Shown: positions 22,740 through 33,680 of the stretch, one piece after another | Layout of the letters: the number at the start of each line of letters is the position of its first letter | How positions within the stretch are numbered: the stretch's first letter is position 1 | Source: Hysterangium stoloniferum | Taxonomy: Eukaryota > Basidiomycota > Agaricomycetes > Hysterangiales > Hysterangiaceae | Length of the DNA stretch: 64,000 nt | Direction: 5' to 3' | NCBI GenBank assembly: GCA_015178975.1 | Contig: WHVD01000164.1 | Coordinates: 115,182 to 179,181 of the forward strand | The notes under the pieces: generated by a model | Databases searched by the model: none | The model's input: the letters and a program-made list of their open reading frames with translations, nothing else | What the model was told of the DNA's origin: nothing | Program-made: the position numbers and the translations under genes

Positions 22740-22945
22740 TGTTAGATTTTTAGGTAAAGTGAGCAGCCAGAGTTGTATAGTGACCGGGGGCACTAATTCT
22801 CACATTAATTACCGATCTTGTTATTAGTATATAATCCCTGTAGTTACACATGTGACCCCCATGCGTTTATAACCAACAATATCACTCAGACAGTATTGTG
22901 CTTGTCCTCTATAGGTCTGGTCATATTTTTGCTGAAAAGTTAACA
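22740..22945. mobile_element. Short solo LTR-G with target duplication GTTTC
   Basis: A 206-base insertion between reverse transcriptase and thumb of gypsy-3. It starts TGTTA and ends TAACA and is flanked by GTTTC at 22735-22739 and 22946-22950. Removing it and one duplication restores the continuity of pol. It carries no gene. It could be a solo LTR of a small element (TRIM-like). Confidence 0.8.
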
Positions 22946-22950
22946 GTTTC

Positions 22951-23901
22951 ATCCATGCGGAGTCCATCAGGTCCCATTATGAAGCCCAGGTATTCCACAG
23001 AGTCTGTGTCAAAAGTACATTTTTTTCCATTTGTGAATAAACCATGTTGTCTGAGTCTCCGGAGAACTTCACAGACTTGTTTGACATATTCTGCGGGGTC
23101 CTCGGAGTAGATAGGAATGTCATCCAAGTAAACAATGATGCATACATCAAGCATCTCAGAGAAAATGTCATTGATAAAATGCTGAAAAACAGATGGAGCA
23201 TTGGTGAGTCCAAAGGGCATCACCAACCACTCAAAGGCCCCATAATGGGTTCTGAAAGTGGTTTTCCATTTGTCTCCTGCAAAGATCCAGACAAAATGGT
23301 AGGCATGTTTAAGGTCTATTTTGGTGTAAATCCGGGGATTCTGTGGAGCATCGAGGAGGTCAGATATAAGTGGAAGTGGATGCTTATACTTTTTTGTGAC
23401 AGCATTGAGTCCTCTGAAATCAACACATAGTCTAAGAAATCCATCCTTTTTCTTGACAAACAGAACAGGTGCTCCAAAAGGAGACTTAGAGGGTCTGATA
23501 AAGCCTATGGACAAATGTTCATCCAGGAAATCGTGGATTGCAGAAAGTTCTGTAAAGGAAAGTGGGTAAATATGTCCAAGGGGTGGCTGGGCACCTTCTT
23601 CTGGAAGCCAGTCAGTGTTTTGCTTACTAAAAACATCCGTGAAGTCATGATATTTCTCTGGGATGCCTTCTAAATCAGCAGTTTGCTCAGATGCAGATAC
23701 TGGAGTTGAGAAACGACCGGTTGCTTCATCAATTTTCAAATTGATAGTGAACACCTGGGACCTGTCCATTTTTGTAGCCCTAATAAATGCTGCAGCATTA
23801 ATGAGAGAAATAGATGGAGGTGCTGTGGGTTCCAGGGAAGCCATGGGTGCCATAGGGATCACAGGAGTCCTCGAAACTGCAGGTGCCGGGAAGGCCATGG
23901 G
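22951..23901 (-). pseudogene. gypsy-3 protease end and reverse transcriptase
   Basis: A long open minus frame (23922-22921) covers the pol N-terminus (SISLINAAAFIRATKM), the link to reverse transcriptase (LPEEGAQPPLGHIYPLS), the fingers (KKKDGFLRLCVDFRGLNAVT), the palm (FRTHYGAFEWLVMPFGLTNA) and the catalytic VYLDDIPIYS with both aspartates intact. It is the best preserved reverse transcriptase in the window. The first residues of the frame come from the LTR-B inserted at 23902. Confidence 0.85.
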
Positions 23902-24492
23902 TGTTACAGCCAGAATTCCCACTGGACTCCAGGCACTAACTTATACGCACCCACACCCTATATGCACCAATTGTCTGTTTACCGGAATTCCCACCAGACT
24001 CTGTACATCAGACCTATCCACATTCGACTTCATTACTTCATGTATCAGTCACCAGAATACTTGCTGGACTCCATCCCACACATCAGTCACCGGACCCCAC
24101 TTGGAAAACCCATCATCCCTCTAACTGAGCCCCATTCCCATTACAGTCAAATGACCTGTCATGATTCAGACTCTGCTCCCACTCCATTCCCATTATGGTT
24201 TCATGACCTGTCACGATTTGGACTCCATCCACTCCATTCTGTCCCATTCCTAACACCAAGTTTGGTGTTTACTTATCTCATTTTATGTTTCCTAGTTTCA
24301 TTTTCATTATTACTGGATTTGGTATGTTATTCATTCCACAGTCTATATAGTCTGGCAGATGTTGTACATACAATCCAGTCAGAAAATCAGCTTAGATTCT
24401 CCCCAGTAATCTTAGTATATTTTCTGCTCTAAACTCCTCTTTGAATTACACCACTCTCACTAGTCAGAGCCCACGGGCTCCGACACATCTAT
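23902..24492 (+). mobile_element. LTR-B, truncated
   Basis: Starts TGTTACAGCCAGAATTCC and follows LTR-B (26615-27272) closely through GGCACTAACTTATA, GACCTGTCA and AGTCTATATAGTCTGGCAGA. It stops near 24492 just after the GGGCTCCGACACATCTAT region, where the CxC-like fragment begins. It interrupts the 5' part of gypsy-3 pol. Confidence 0.75.
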
Positions 24493-24495
24493 AAC

Positions 24496-25532
24496 TCAGA
24501 TTTGGAATTGCCATCCTGGATGGCTTAAATTAACTCCAGATACCTTTGGAGAATTCTTTGAAATCAAGCTTGGAGGATGAAGGCCAGAGGTGCATGTTGT
24601 CACTGAATATCCAATGCTGACCCCATCAGCAATAACAATATCTGGATGAGGTCCATATCTTGGACATTTCATACCAGACTCTAACTGCTGAAGATCTCTA
24701 AAGGCAAACCAGACACAGGTGAAGGTTTCTGTGGAACAGAGAGGGGTTGGAGAATCTGCAGAAAGATAAAGACGATGAGTTGCAAGCACAAATGCACTGA
24801 AAGGATTCTCTGCTGTAGTAAAAGTGTTAGTGCATTGATTAAGAAGCTCATGGATAAATGCAAATACATTATTCCAGTTGAAAATTCCAAGATCCCCAAG
24901 GTCAGGCCCGTAATATCTTTGATTGTGTTTACAGGTAAGACACCATTGGAGTTCAATTTTGCCAATATATGCTCTCCATAGCCCAAATACAATGATTTAT
25001 TGGGTTGTGGTTTCTCTTGGTAAATCTTCTGGTAAAATGTTTCCACATCAGCATCTTGACGTTGAATTCAGTGGGAAATATTTAGATGGGATTTCAGGAA
25101 GCTGACATCAGTTTGTCTTCAAGAAGTTGTGCCCAACAGGGGACAGGAATTGGCAAATAAGATATAGGCTTTTCCACATAGTTAGGGACAGATTGGTTCT
25201 CCTATTGATTCTCCTTCAACATCTTCTATTCCTGCTTCTGCTGGGGTTAATTGGGCTTCATTGATTATCCCTGCACTGTGAGCATATTCCTGAGCTATTG
25301 GTTTATGCTGACAACAGCCCCTTGTAGTGCAGGAATGACAATGTCATGACCCATCTCATGTTAATGACACAAAGACCCACTTTCCACCAGTTTGTGCTTC
25401 ACCAGATGAACCACAGATTGAGAAAATAAAGCAGTCCTTCCCCTTTGTCTCAGCTACAGGATATGCAGCAGGGTAAGGTGTATTGGACTCAGGCTCCATG
25501 GATAGAATGAAATTTATGTGCTGAGAGAGAAT
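24496..25532 (-). pseudogene. CxC-type domain fragment associated with KDZ transposons
   Basis: Minus-strand reading, with several frame changes, gives CLTCKHNQRYYGPDLGDL, then LSADSPTPLCSTETFTCVWF and KCPRYGPHPDIVIADGVSIG. Further upstream comes DCFIFSICGSS. The Cys pairs and the P-DIVIADGVS segment resemble, from memory, the cysteine-cluster (CxC5/CxC6) proteins found with KDZ transposases in basidiomycetes. The transposase itself is absent. A profile search would settle the assignment. Confidence 0.45.
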
Positions 25533-25537
25533 GGTTG

Positions 25538-26587
25538 TGTTATGACCCATTCCCAGATACTTGAATATCTGATATTATCCGACACATCTGGCTTCCTGCC
25601 CTAAGTCTCTGATCTGACTTCCCACCTCAATATCTGATCCCAACTTCCAACTATAAAACACTTATAGTTCCCATACTTCCAGATCTCACCCTTTTTCTGC
25701 ATTTGGTAACTTGTCAGTCAACAAGTATTCACTTGTTTGCTTGTTGTATTCCTGTTTCAGAATACTTGTTAAGCTCAGGGCTCACGGGTGGGTTTCTGGA
25801 GAAACCTGCAGAAGTTCCAGGAAGGACACAGCTTCAGCTTATGTGCTGTGCCCTTGTAAATGTGGTGTCCAACTTCAAACAGGAGTGAATGGGAAACCCA
25901 CAGGTTCCGAGAATATGAGTATGAGTGGATGCTAAGTCAATATTCTGATTGGATTGTAATGTACAGATAGCTACTTGCCTATATAGACATAGATTGATAG
26001 ACTATTGTACTACTTATGCAGACATACAAAAAGACATATTAGGAATACAAAAAGACAATAAACCAGATTACAAATAAACAGGAACAAGGGACAAACTAAA
26101 CCCAGCAACTGGCAAAGCCGGATTGAGAACAAGGGGATCTGGAATGTCCAGGCAGAGTCCAGTGTGTGTCCTTCATGCATCACAGAGAGTAGGGTGCATA
26201 TATGCTGTAAACTGGTGCCTGGAGGCCAGTGGGTTTTCTGGTCATAACAATACTCCCAAATCCATCTTATTGTGATCTTAGTTTGTAGTACAATAATGAG
26301 AGAACTTATATTAGTTTTCGTGAATTTGTACTTTACCTTAGATCTGATATTGACTTAGTTTCTTATTCCTTCTTTCTTTCTGTATACTCAATATTCAGAA
26401 CTCTTCAGAACTCTGAATATTTGTATTCTTCTGGCATAAATCCCATCTCTGAAATTAAGGACTTCCGAGCATTTGTGTAGAGGTACAGCACACAAGCTGA
26501 AGCTGATGTCCTGACCCTATGGAAGTTTCTGAGTTCCCAGTCACTTTCTGATTGTTCCAGAATAAGTTCCTGACACTGCACTTAACA
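25538..26587 (+). mobile_element. LTR-C, 5' LTR of gypsy-C, interrupted
   Basis: Starts TGTTATGACCC and ends CACTTAACA. It matches the LTR at 2278-2779 in reverse. Inside it lies a solo LTR at 25767-26249. It is followed by a leader and gag of gypsy-C, and the leader start GTATATCAGATCTCA is the same after both LTR-C copies. Confidence 0.75.
25767..26249 (-). mobile_element. Solo LTR (B/C-like) with target duplication ATACT
   Basis: Begins TGTTAAGC and ends CATAACA, flanked by ATACT at 25762-25766 and 26250-26254. It shares GGGTTTCTGGAGAAACC and CTTCAGCTTATGTGCTG with the other LTRs, but at 483 bases is shorter than LTR-B. Confidence 0.85.
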
Positions 26588-26614
26588 GTATATCAGATCT
26601 CAATTCTATGACTC

Positions 26615-27272
26615 TGTTATGACCGGAATTCCCACCAGACTCTGGGCACTAACTTATATGCACCTGCACCCTATACACACCAATTGTCAGTTTACTGGAA
26701 TTCCTGCCGGACTCCGTCATCCCTCTAACTGAGCCCTGTTCCCGTTTTAGTCAATGACCTGTCACAATTTGGACTCCACTCCCGCTCCATTTCCCGTTAT
26801 GGTTTATGATGATTTGGACTCCGCTCCATTCTGTCCTGTTCCTAACACCAAATTTGGTGTTTACTTATCTCGTTTTATGTTTGCTAGTTTCATTTTCATT
26901 ATTACTGGATTTGGTATGTTATTCATTCCAGTCTATATAGTCTGGCAGATGTTGTACATACAATCCAGTCAGAAAATCAGCTTAGATTCTCACCAGTAAT
27001 CTAGTACATTTTCTGCTCTAAACTCCTCCTTAAATTATACCGCTCTTGCTATTCGGAGCCCATGGGCTCCAATGCATCTATCTCTCAACCTCTGACTTAT
27101 TTATCTTGACTCCCCGACCTCTCGACCCATGACCCCTCGACCCACAGACTCCCCAGGATTCCCATCCGCCCATTTGAAATTGGACAACACAATCTCATGA
27201 GGGCACAGCCTATAAGCTGAAGCCAAGTCCTGTGGGTTTCTCCAGAAACTCACTGTGTACGTACCCTTAACA
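26615..27272 (+). mobile_element. Solo LTR-B with target duplication GACTC
   Basis: Begins TGTTATGACCGG and ends CCCTTAACA, flanked by GACTC at 26610-26614 and 27273-27277. It lies in the short leader between LTR-C and the gag ATG of gypsy-C. Because the two GACTC words are exact and the leader resumes 12 bases before gag, it is an insertion and not the native 5' LTR. This is the reference LTR-B copy. Confidence 0.85.
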
Positions 27273-27284
27273 GACTCACTCATC

Positions 27285-28480
27285 ATGGGTCCCAAATGCA
27301 AAGCTGCCAAAGGACCATCCCAACTTCAATCCCCATTGCAACTTTATACACTCAACCCGAAACACCCACTCAGCCAATAGCATCAGCCTCCATCAAAGAA
27401 GTCATTGAAGTAGTGAAGGATCCCAACACTCCTGAAGTTTCCAACAATGATGTTGAGGAAGTCCAGCCAGATAAACCAAAAAAGAAATCTTCTGATGATC
27501 CAACTGAAACAATGTTTATCCACTCCGTTGTGAAATTCACTGACTATTTGAAATCTGCTTAGGAAAGCAAAGAATCTTCCTCTACTGGAGTCAAAGAACC
27601 TGAACCATTTCCCAGCAAAGATCTGAAGAAATTGAAGAATTTCCTTCTCCAATGCCATTTCAGTTTCTGTGATTGACCTGCTGCATTCAAATCTGACAGT
27701 TGAAAGTCAAATTTGTGCTCTCATATCTTAAGGATACCACTCAGGATTGGTTTGAACCCGGACTATCTGGAATATCTGATGAGACCCCCATATGGCTTGA
27801 TGACTGGGACACATTCATGGAAGAACTGGAAACTAACTTCAGAGCTTACAATCAATCTAGCAAAGCAGAAAATGAATTAATGGTGCTTAAGATGAAGGAC
27901 AATCAATGAGTTTCTAATTATCTTGTCAAGTTCAGTACCCTTGCTGCATGCTGTGGATGGGATAATCCACCCTCAGACACCATTTCTATATGGGTCTTCC
28001 ATCACACCTAAAAGATCACATCTGCAAGGATGGAAAGCCACAAACTCTCCAACTCATGCAGATGAAAGCTCAGACATTTAATGCCTGCTATTGGGAATGA
28101 AAAGTGGAAATTTCCTGAGAAAATCTGATGGAACGTTCTCAAGGCAATAAGGCATTGACTAGCAAGTCTTCTGGCAATAACACTGGCAACACTGGCACTA
28201 GTACTGGCAAATTGGATTCCAATTGGAAGAAAGACAAGAAATCCAACAAGGAAAAAAAGTCAACTTCCAATAAACCTGACATTTTCCATTTGTTGGGTAC
28301 TGACAGTAAACTCACCCCGAAGGAGAAACAATGATGCATGGATAACGACCTCTGTCTTTTCTGCAGAAAAGGCAGACACAAGGTTTTTGACTGCACCATT
28401 AAGTCAAACTCTTCCAAGGCCCATGTGGCAACTTCCACTATGACTTCTACCCCCAAGGAGAAACCCACCACAGAGTTAAA
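27285..28480 (+). pseudogene. gypsy-C gag
   Basis: Starts with ATG at 27285 (MGPKCKAAKGPSQLQS), but the frame changes within the first 100 bases and again later. The capsid-like part FVLSYLKDTTQDWFEPGLSG and WLDDWDTFMEELETNF lies at 27700-27909. A CCHC zinc knuckle of the form C-X2-C-X4-H-X4-C (CLFCRKGRHKVFDC) is found near 28350. Gag would form the virus-like particle and bind RNA. Several stops make it non-functional. Confidence 0.8.
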
Positions 28481-29213
28481 AAAAGAGTAAGCAACCCTCC
28501 AGAATCTGCATGGACAGAGAGGATTGCATTGACTCTCTCCATGTTTCCAAGATTATCTGTCTCAACGCATCTGCTCTTTCTAATTTTGACTCATTATTTG
28601 TAAAACTCATCTCTGACCTTCTTGGAAATTTAGTGTTCCAAGCTCTGATAGATTCCAGCTCCACACACTGTTTTGTAGATACCACCTTTGCCACAAAACA
28701 TAATCTGAAACTCCATTCTGTTCCTGCAATTTCTTTGGGTCTATTTGATGGCACTAGCAATATGGCAATTACTCAAGCCTGTGACATGCCTATCCAGTTC
28801 CCATGTGGAACATTTCAGATGGTTACTTTTTTTTGTAACACAGTTGGACTCTAGCTGTTTGGTCATTCTTGGATACAACTGGCTCACCTGATATAATCTG
28901 TTGATTGACTGGGTATTGGGCAGTATCAATTTCCAGATTCCCAACTCTTCCATTCCTCCTGCAGCATCTAATCTGGCCAGAGCCTCTTCCATCTCAACGG
29001 CAATTCTGGCTTCTACCAAAACCTCTGAAAATCTCTCTCATCAATGCTGCAGCATTTGTTAGGGTGAGTAAACTGGATGAATTGCAGTGTTTTTCGATCA
29101 GCTTAAAAGTTGAGGAAGCATCTGGACATTTTTCAACTCCAGAATTATCCAAGCTAAAAGCTGGCCTGGAAGGAGTTCCCAAAAAAATACCATGATTTTG
29201 CAGATATTTTCAG
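28481..29213 (+). pseudogene. gypsy-C protease and pol N-terminus
   Basis: The frame at 28510-28854 has FQALIDSSSTHCFVD, where a retroviral-type aspartic protease should have D-S-G; here the Gly is replaced by Ser. The hydrophobic LGLFDGTSN follows. A later frame (28905-29195) carries SLINAAAFVRVSK and LKAGLEGVPK, the same pol N-terminal module as gypsy-3 and gypsy-4. Confidence 0.75.
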
Positions 29214-29216
29214 TAA

Positions 29217-29895
29217 GGAGGTTGTCCGTAATCATTATAATATCAGATGTTTACTGGTAAAATTTATATTGCTACAAAACTTCATCTTTAAATAGCAGTA
29301 TCTATTTTGAGACGATTATATTGTTAACCACCAACCATGAGAAATATTTCTCCATATTATATCCTAAACAATTCAGAGTCAATTAATAGAACTTATTGTA
29401 TATAGTTTTCCAGGTTATGTAAATACTTGCTAATACTTCTATTAGTACTTTGTTTTTTAAAAGTTGTAATGTAGTTATTTTCATGTAAAATATGTAAAAT
29501 ATTATTGGAAATTTATCATACCACAGCTGTCTTTATTAAGTAAAACCCCCTATATACATATTCTGGGTATGTTGAATCAAGTAGAAATATGTTCAGATTG
29601 ACAGATCCATTCTGAAGTAATACATATGTATTTAGAGGTACCAATGATATACGTATGCATGGAATGGACTATCTAAAGGTATCTATTTTTTTAAAGTATT
29701 AGTGTTTCAAACTACTAATTTTTTTTATTGTCTACTCATGTCCAGAAAGATTCTTTAGTTTGTAATGTACAAGAGAGTTTAAAACTTTTTGAAAGTTTTA
29801 AAAACCAAATTATGTTTGAATCACATCTCAGATGTTTAAATGACCTTTAGAGTATATTAGAATTTGGTATACTTAATAGTTTTCAGATATCCTCC
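29217..29895. mobile_element. AT-rich MITE-like insertion with 3-base duplication TAA
   Basis: This 679-base, strongly AT-rich segment separates pol residues that adjoin in the sister elements (FADIFSK and the QK-D that follows). It begins GGAGG and ends CCTCC and is flanked by TAA at 29214-29216 and 29896-29898. A three-base TWA-type duplication suits PIF/Harbinger elements, but the visible inverted ends are only five bases, so the superfamily is uncertain. No gene. Confidence 0.6.
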
Positions 29896-29898
29896 TAA

Positions 29899-30305
29899 GC
29901 AAAAGCTGACTGACTTGCACCCAATAGGCCTTACAACTTAAAAATTGATATTGAGCCTGGTTCAAAGCCACCCTTAGGACCTATTTACCCGTTGTCCCAA
30001 TTGGAACTTTTGTCTATTCGGGAGTTCTTGGATGGACATTTGTTGATAGGTTTTATCTGTCCCTCAAAGTCTCCATATGGAGCAGCCATCCTTTTTGTCA
30101 AGAAAATGGATGGTTCCCTTTGACTCTGTGTCAATTTCTGAGGTTTAAACTCCATGACATGAAAAGATAAGTATCCACTCCTGCTTGTTAGCAATTTACT
30201 TGATGTCCCATGGAAAGCTCAGATTTACACCAAAATAGACCTTAACCATGCCTATCATTTGGTCTGAATTGCTGAAGGTGATCAATGGAAGATTGCTTTC
30301 CACAC
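29899..30305 (+). pseudogene. gypsy-C reverse transcriptase, N-terminal part
   Basis: Plus-strand reading resumes after the insertion: SIREFLDGHLLIGFICPSKS-like fingers, AAILFVKKMDG, and KIDLNHAYHLV in broken frames. It stops abruptly near 30305 before the catalytic box. There the sequence switches to integrase of gypsy-4 in the opposite orientation. Confidence 0.8.
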
Positions 30306-31250
30306 CTGGTCTAGTAGTTCAGAAAAACTTGGCTTTAATGAATACTCAGTCTCCGATCTTGAAATCAGGAGGCAGAAGTTGATTCTTATCTGCAGACTGT
30401 TGGTATCGTTCTTGGGCCATTGCGATAGTTTTACGAAGTTCTTGATGTTGCTCGTCAAGGTTTGTAATGAAGTCTTGAGTGTGGGTGGATGCGAGATCGT
30501 GTTCCAGGTGAATTGCAATATTGGGGTTGTAGCCTTTGTTTGCAAAGAAAAACAAAATGCCAGTAGTGATGTTCGGTGCATTGTTATATGCAAATTCAGC
30601 TAGCGGTAGTAGTGATTTCCAATTATCTTTTTGATAGTTACAATAGACACAAATGTACTGTTCCAAGGTTTGATTCATGTGTTCAGTTTGGCCGTCGCCT
30701 TCCAGGTGATATCCCAAAGTGAAGTGTAATTTCATGTCTAGTGCTTTTCTGAGTGACCTAAAGAAATGAGAGAGAAACTCAGATCCGCAATCGGATCTGA
30801 CATGTGACAGAATGTGGTGCTTGGAAAATACATGGGTGATGAATAATTCGGCTAACTGTATGGATGTTATTTTGTCATATGTTGGAATGAAAATACTTTG
30901 CTTTGTGAGCCAATCCACAACAACTAGGATTGCTGTATGATCTTCGGATGCCAGTAGGTGCTCGATGAAATCCATAGAAATCAAGTTCCAGGGTTTTTCT
31001 GGTATCAGTAATTGTTTGAGTAGGCCATATGGTTTGTGTTGCTGTGATTTAGAGTGTAAACATGTTGTACAGGATTTGCAATAGTGCTTAACAAAATCTC
31101 GGATGCCGGGCCATGTATATTCTCTTCTAATGAGCGAAAGAGCTTTGTTGAGGCTGAAATGTCCTGAGATCGGGTGGTTGTGCTTATGTTGTAGGATTCA
31201 CAGCCGAAGGGTGTCGGAATCCAGTACATAGATGTGGCTGTCAAGTCTAA
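30306..31250 (-). pseudogene. gypsy-4 integrase
   Basis: The minus frame 30984-30346 shows the integrase core: the first Asp in ISMDFIEHL, the second in SDCGSEF, and the Glu in EGDGQTEHMNQTLEQY. The spacing fits the DDE core that joins cDNA to DNA. A His/Cys zinc-binding part is broken in 31250-31005 (CKSCTTC). After FKIGD comes a stop within VFIKAKFF and the element ends at the junction at 30305. Confidence 0.85.
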
Positions 31251-31960
31251 TGAAACCTTGAGAGTCTAGTGACCATCGGGGTTGATCAGGGTCAGACAGG
31301 TTATCAAGGTGTGCTTTGGTGACTGGGTCTAATGGAATTGCCGATAGTATATCTTGATGTAACTTTTCAGTATCCATAAGAATAACACTTCACAAGACTG
31401 GATGAATGAGGTAAGTGGCTCAGATAGATGTGGACAGTTGTTCTGATGAAAACATAGGCTTGAAGTTATGTGGATTAACTGTGGCGTAGTCGCTACTCCC
31501 CTTTTTAGGATAGACATCCCATTGTCTAGTCATAGCATCGGGTTTTCCACCAAGGTGGCCGGGATGGAAGCAGATTACCATATTGAAAGTGGAGAGGTAT
31601 TCGGACCATCGGGCTTGCTGACGGGTGAGTAGTTTTGTGGTTGAAAAGTAAACCAAATTTTTGTGGTCGGTTATAACATCTATCGGATGAGCCAATCCTT
31701 CCAAATAATGTCACCATGTTTTGAAAGCTTCAAATATTGTGAGTAATTCTTTATCATTGAACATCATAGTTGAGTTCGGGCACCGAAAAAGTGCGAGATA
31801 AAAAAGCTACTGGGTGGACTTCACCATTGGTGTCCAGAATGGACAATATCGCAGTGAGCGCATAATCCAAGGCATCAGTTTCCACAATGAGTTGTACATT
31901 GGGCTTCCAGTGCAACAAAATAGGGGCAGATGTAAATGCACTTTTCAATTCTCGGAATGC
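31251..31960 (-). pseudogene. gypsy-4 RNase H
   Basis: Frames at 31948-31754 and 31704-31420 (minus) give [45 protein letters not shown] and [17 protein letters not shown] frame break lies between them near 31750. Confidence 0.8.
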
Positions 31961-33166
31961 CGTTCAGCATTCTTTGGAGAAATTCCATGGGGTGTCTTTA
32001 CAAGTAAGATGAGTGAGTGGAACTGTAATTTTTGAGTGGTTGTGGATGAAACGACGATAAAAATTGGCAAAGCCTAAAAAGGACTGAATATCCTTAACCT
32101 TTTGGAGTTCTGGCCAATCTTGAATGACCTGAATTTTAGAGTTGTCCATGCGGAGACCGTTGAGTCCCATCATGAAACCTAAGTATTCAACTGTGTCGAC
32201 ATCAAATGAACATTTTTTACCATTTGCAAAAAGACCATGTTTTTGGAGTCTTTGGAGAACTTCACAGACGTGTTCATCATGAAGTGTAGGATCTTTGGAA
32301 AATATGAGAATGTCTTCTAAGTACACAATGACATAGATGTCGAGGAGGTCAGAAAAGATGTTGTTGATAAAATGTTGAAAGACTGACAGAGGATTGGTGA
32401 GGCCAAAGGGCATCACTAACCATTCAAAGGAGCCATAGCGAGTGCGAAAGCCATTTTCCATTCATCACCTTGGGCGATCCAAACCCAATGATAGGTGTGT
32501 TTGAGATCTATCTTTGTATAGATTCGGGCCTTCCAAGAGGCATCGAGTAAATCGGAGATTAGTGGTAATGGGTACTTATCTTTCTGAGTAATTGCATTTA
32601 GTCCTCAAAAGTCAATGCAAAGCCATAGGGAACCATCTTTTTTTCCAAATAAATAGGACAGGGGCTCCATAAGGAGACTTTGAGGGTCAGATAAATCCTA
32701 TAGCCAAGTGTTCATCCAGGAAATCTCGGACAGCCAATAATTTGGACTGCGAGAGAGGATAAACCAGGCCTAGGAAAGAGAGAGGAGGCTGATCAGAGGA
32801 GGATGAAAAGGGCAGATGTGAACCTTCTTCAATATCAATTTTCAAATTGTAGGGCCTGTGAGGGGCAAGTCGATCAGCTTTTTGTTTACTGAAGATGTCT
32901 GCAAATTTGTGGTATTTTTCTGGAACACCTTCCAAATCTGCAATCAGTTTGGCCACTGGGGTTGCAAAGTGACTGGTGGCTTCATCAACTTTAAGGTTGA
33001 CTGTAAATGCCTGGGAGCCTTCCAACTTCATGGCTCTCATAAAAGCTGTGGCATTTATTAGAGAGATGGGAGGCGGAGAGCTTGGATTTGCCATGGGGGC
33101 CAGAGGTGCCATAGAGGCCATATTTGCCGAAACAGGTGGAAACGGACCAGTCATATTGGGCACCAA
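31961..33166 (-). pseudogene. gypsy-4 reverse transcriptase
   Basis: Frames at 33166-32687 and 32461-31964 (minus), with a broken stretch between. FEWLVMPFGLTNPLSVFQHF precedes IVYLEDILIFSKD. The first aspartate of the usual Y-L-D-D is glutamate, which should inactivate catalysis. The thumb segment [17 protein letters not shown] follows. Confidence 0.85.
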
Positions 33167-33680
33167 TGGGGTTCAGAAATGGATACTGCCCAATACCCAA
33201 TCAATCAATGGATTGTAGTGAGTGAGCCAGTTATGTCCTAGAACCATGGAGCAACCTGAGTCCAACTGTGTTACAAAAAACATAACTGTCTGAAAGGTTT
33301 CACATGGGAACCGAAGTCAGAGTTCACAGGCTTGCGAGATTATGGAGTTTGAGGTACCATCAAAAAGTTGGAGTGGAATCGGATCAATTGCATAGGTTTT
33401 TAACTGATGTTTTTGGGAAAAAATTATATCTATAAAACAATGGGTTGAACCTGAATCTATGAAAGCTCGAAAAGTAAGACTCCCGAAGGGTTCCAAAGTG
33501 AGATTTATAAATAATGAATTTGGATCATACAGGGTGGATGCATTAAGATGACAATTTTCCAGTGTGTGGGGAGATTCAACACAACTCTCCAACCACATGG
33601 AATCCAGAGAGTCACTTAATCTTTTTTTGACTCGGCAGCCAGCTTAGCTTAGCTGGTTGTGAAGTCGTGGCCATATTGGC
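33167..33680 (-). pseudogene. gypsy-4 protease
   Basis: The minus frame 33598-33317 holds RAFIDSGSTHCFID, an intact D-S-G aspartic-protease triad, followed by QLFDGTSN. Frames on either side are broken. The protease would cut the Gag-Pol polyprotein. Confidence 0.75.

Noticed and set aside
26615-27272. LTR-B as the native 5' LTR of gypsy-C
   Set aside because: Exact GACTC copies lie on both sides and the gypsy-C leader is seen before it, so it is an insertion. LTR-C at 25538-26587 fits as the true 5' LTR.
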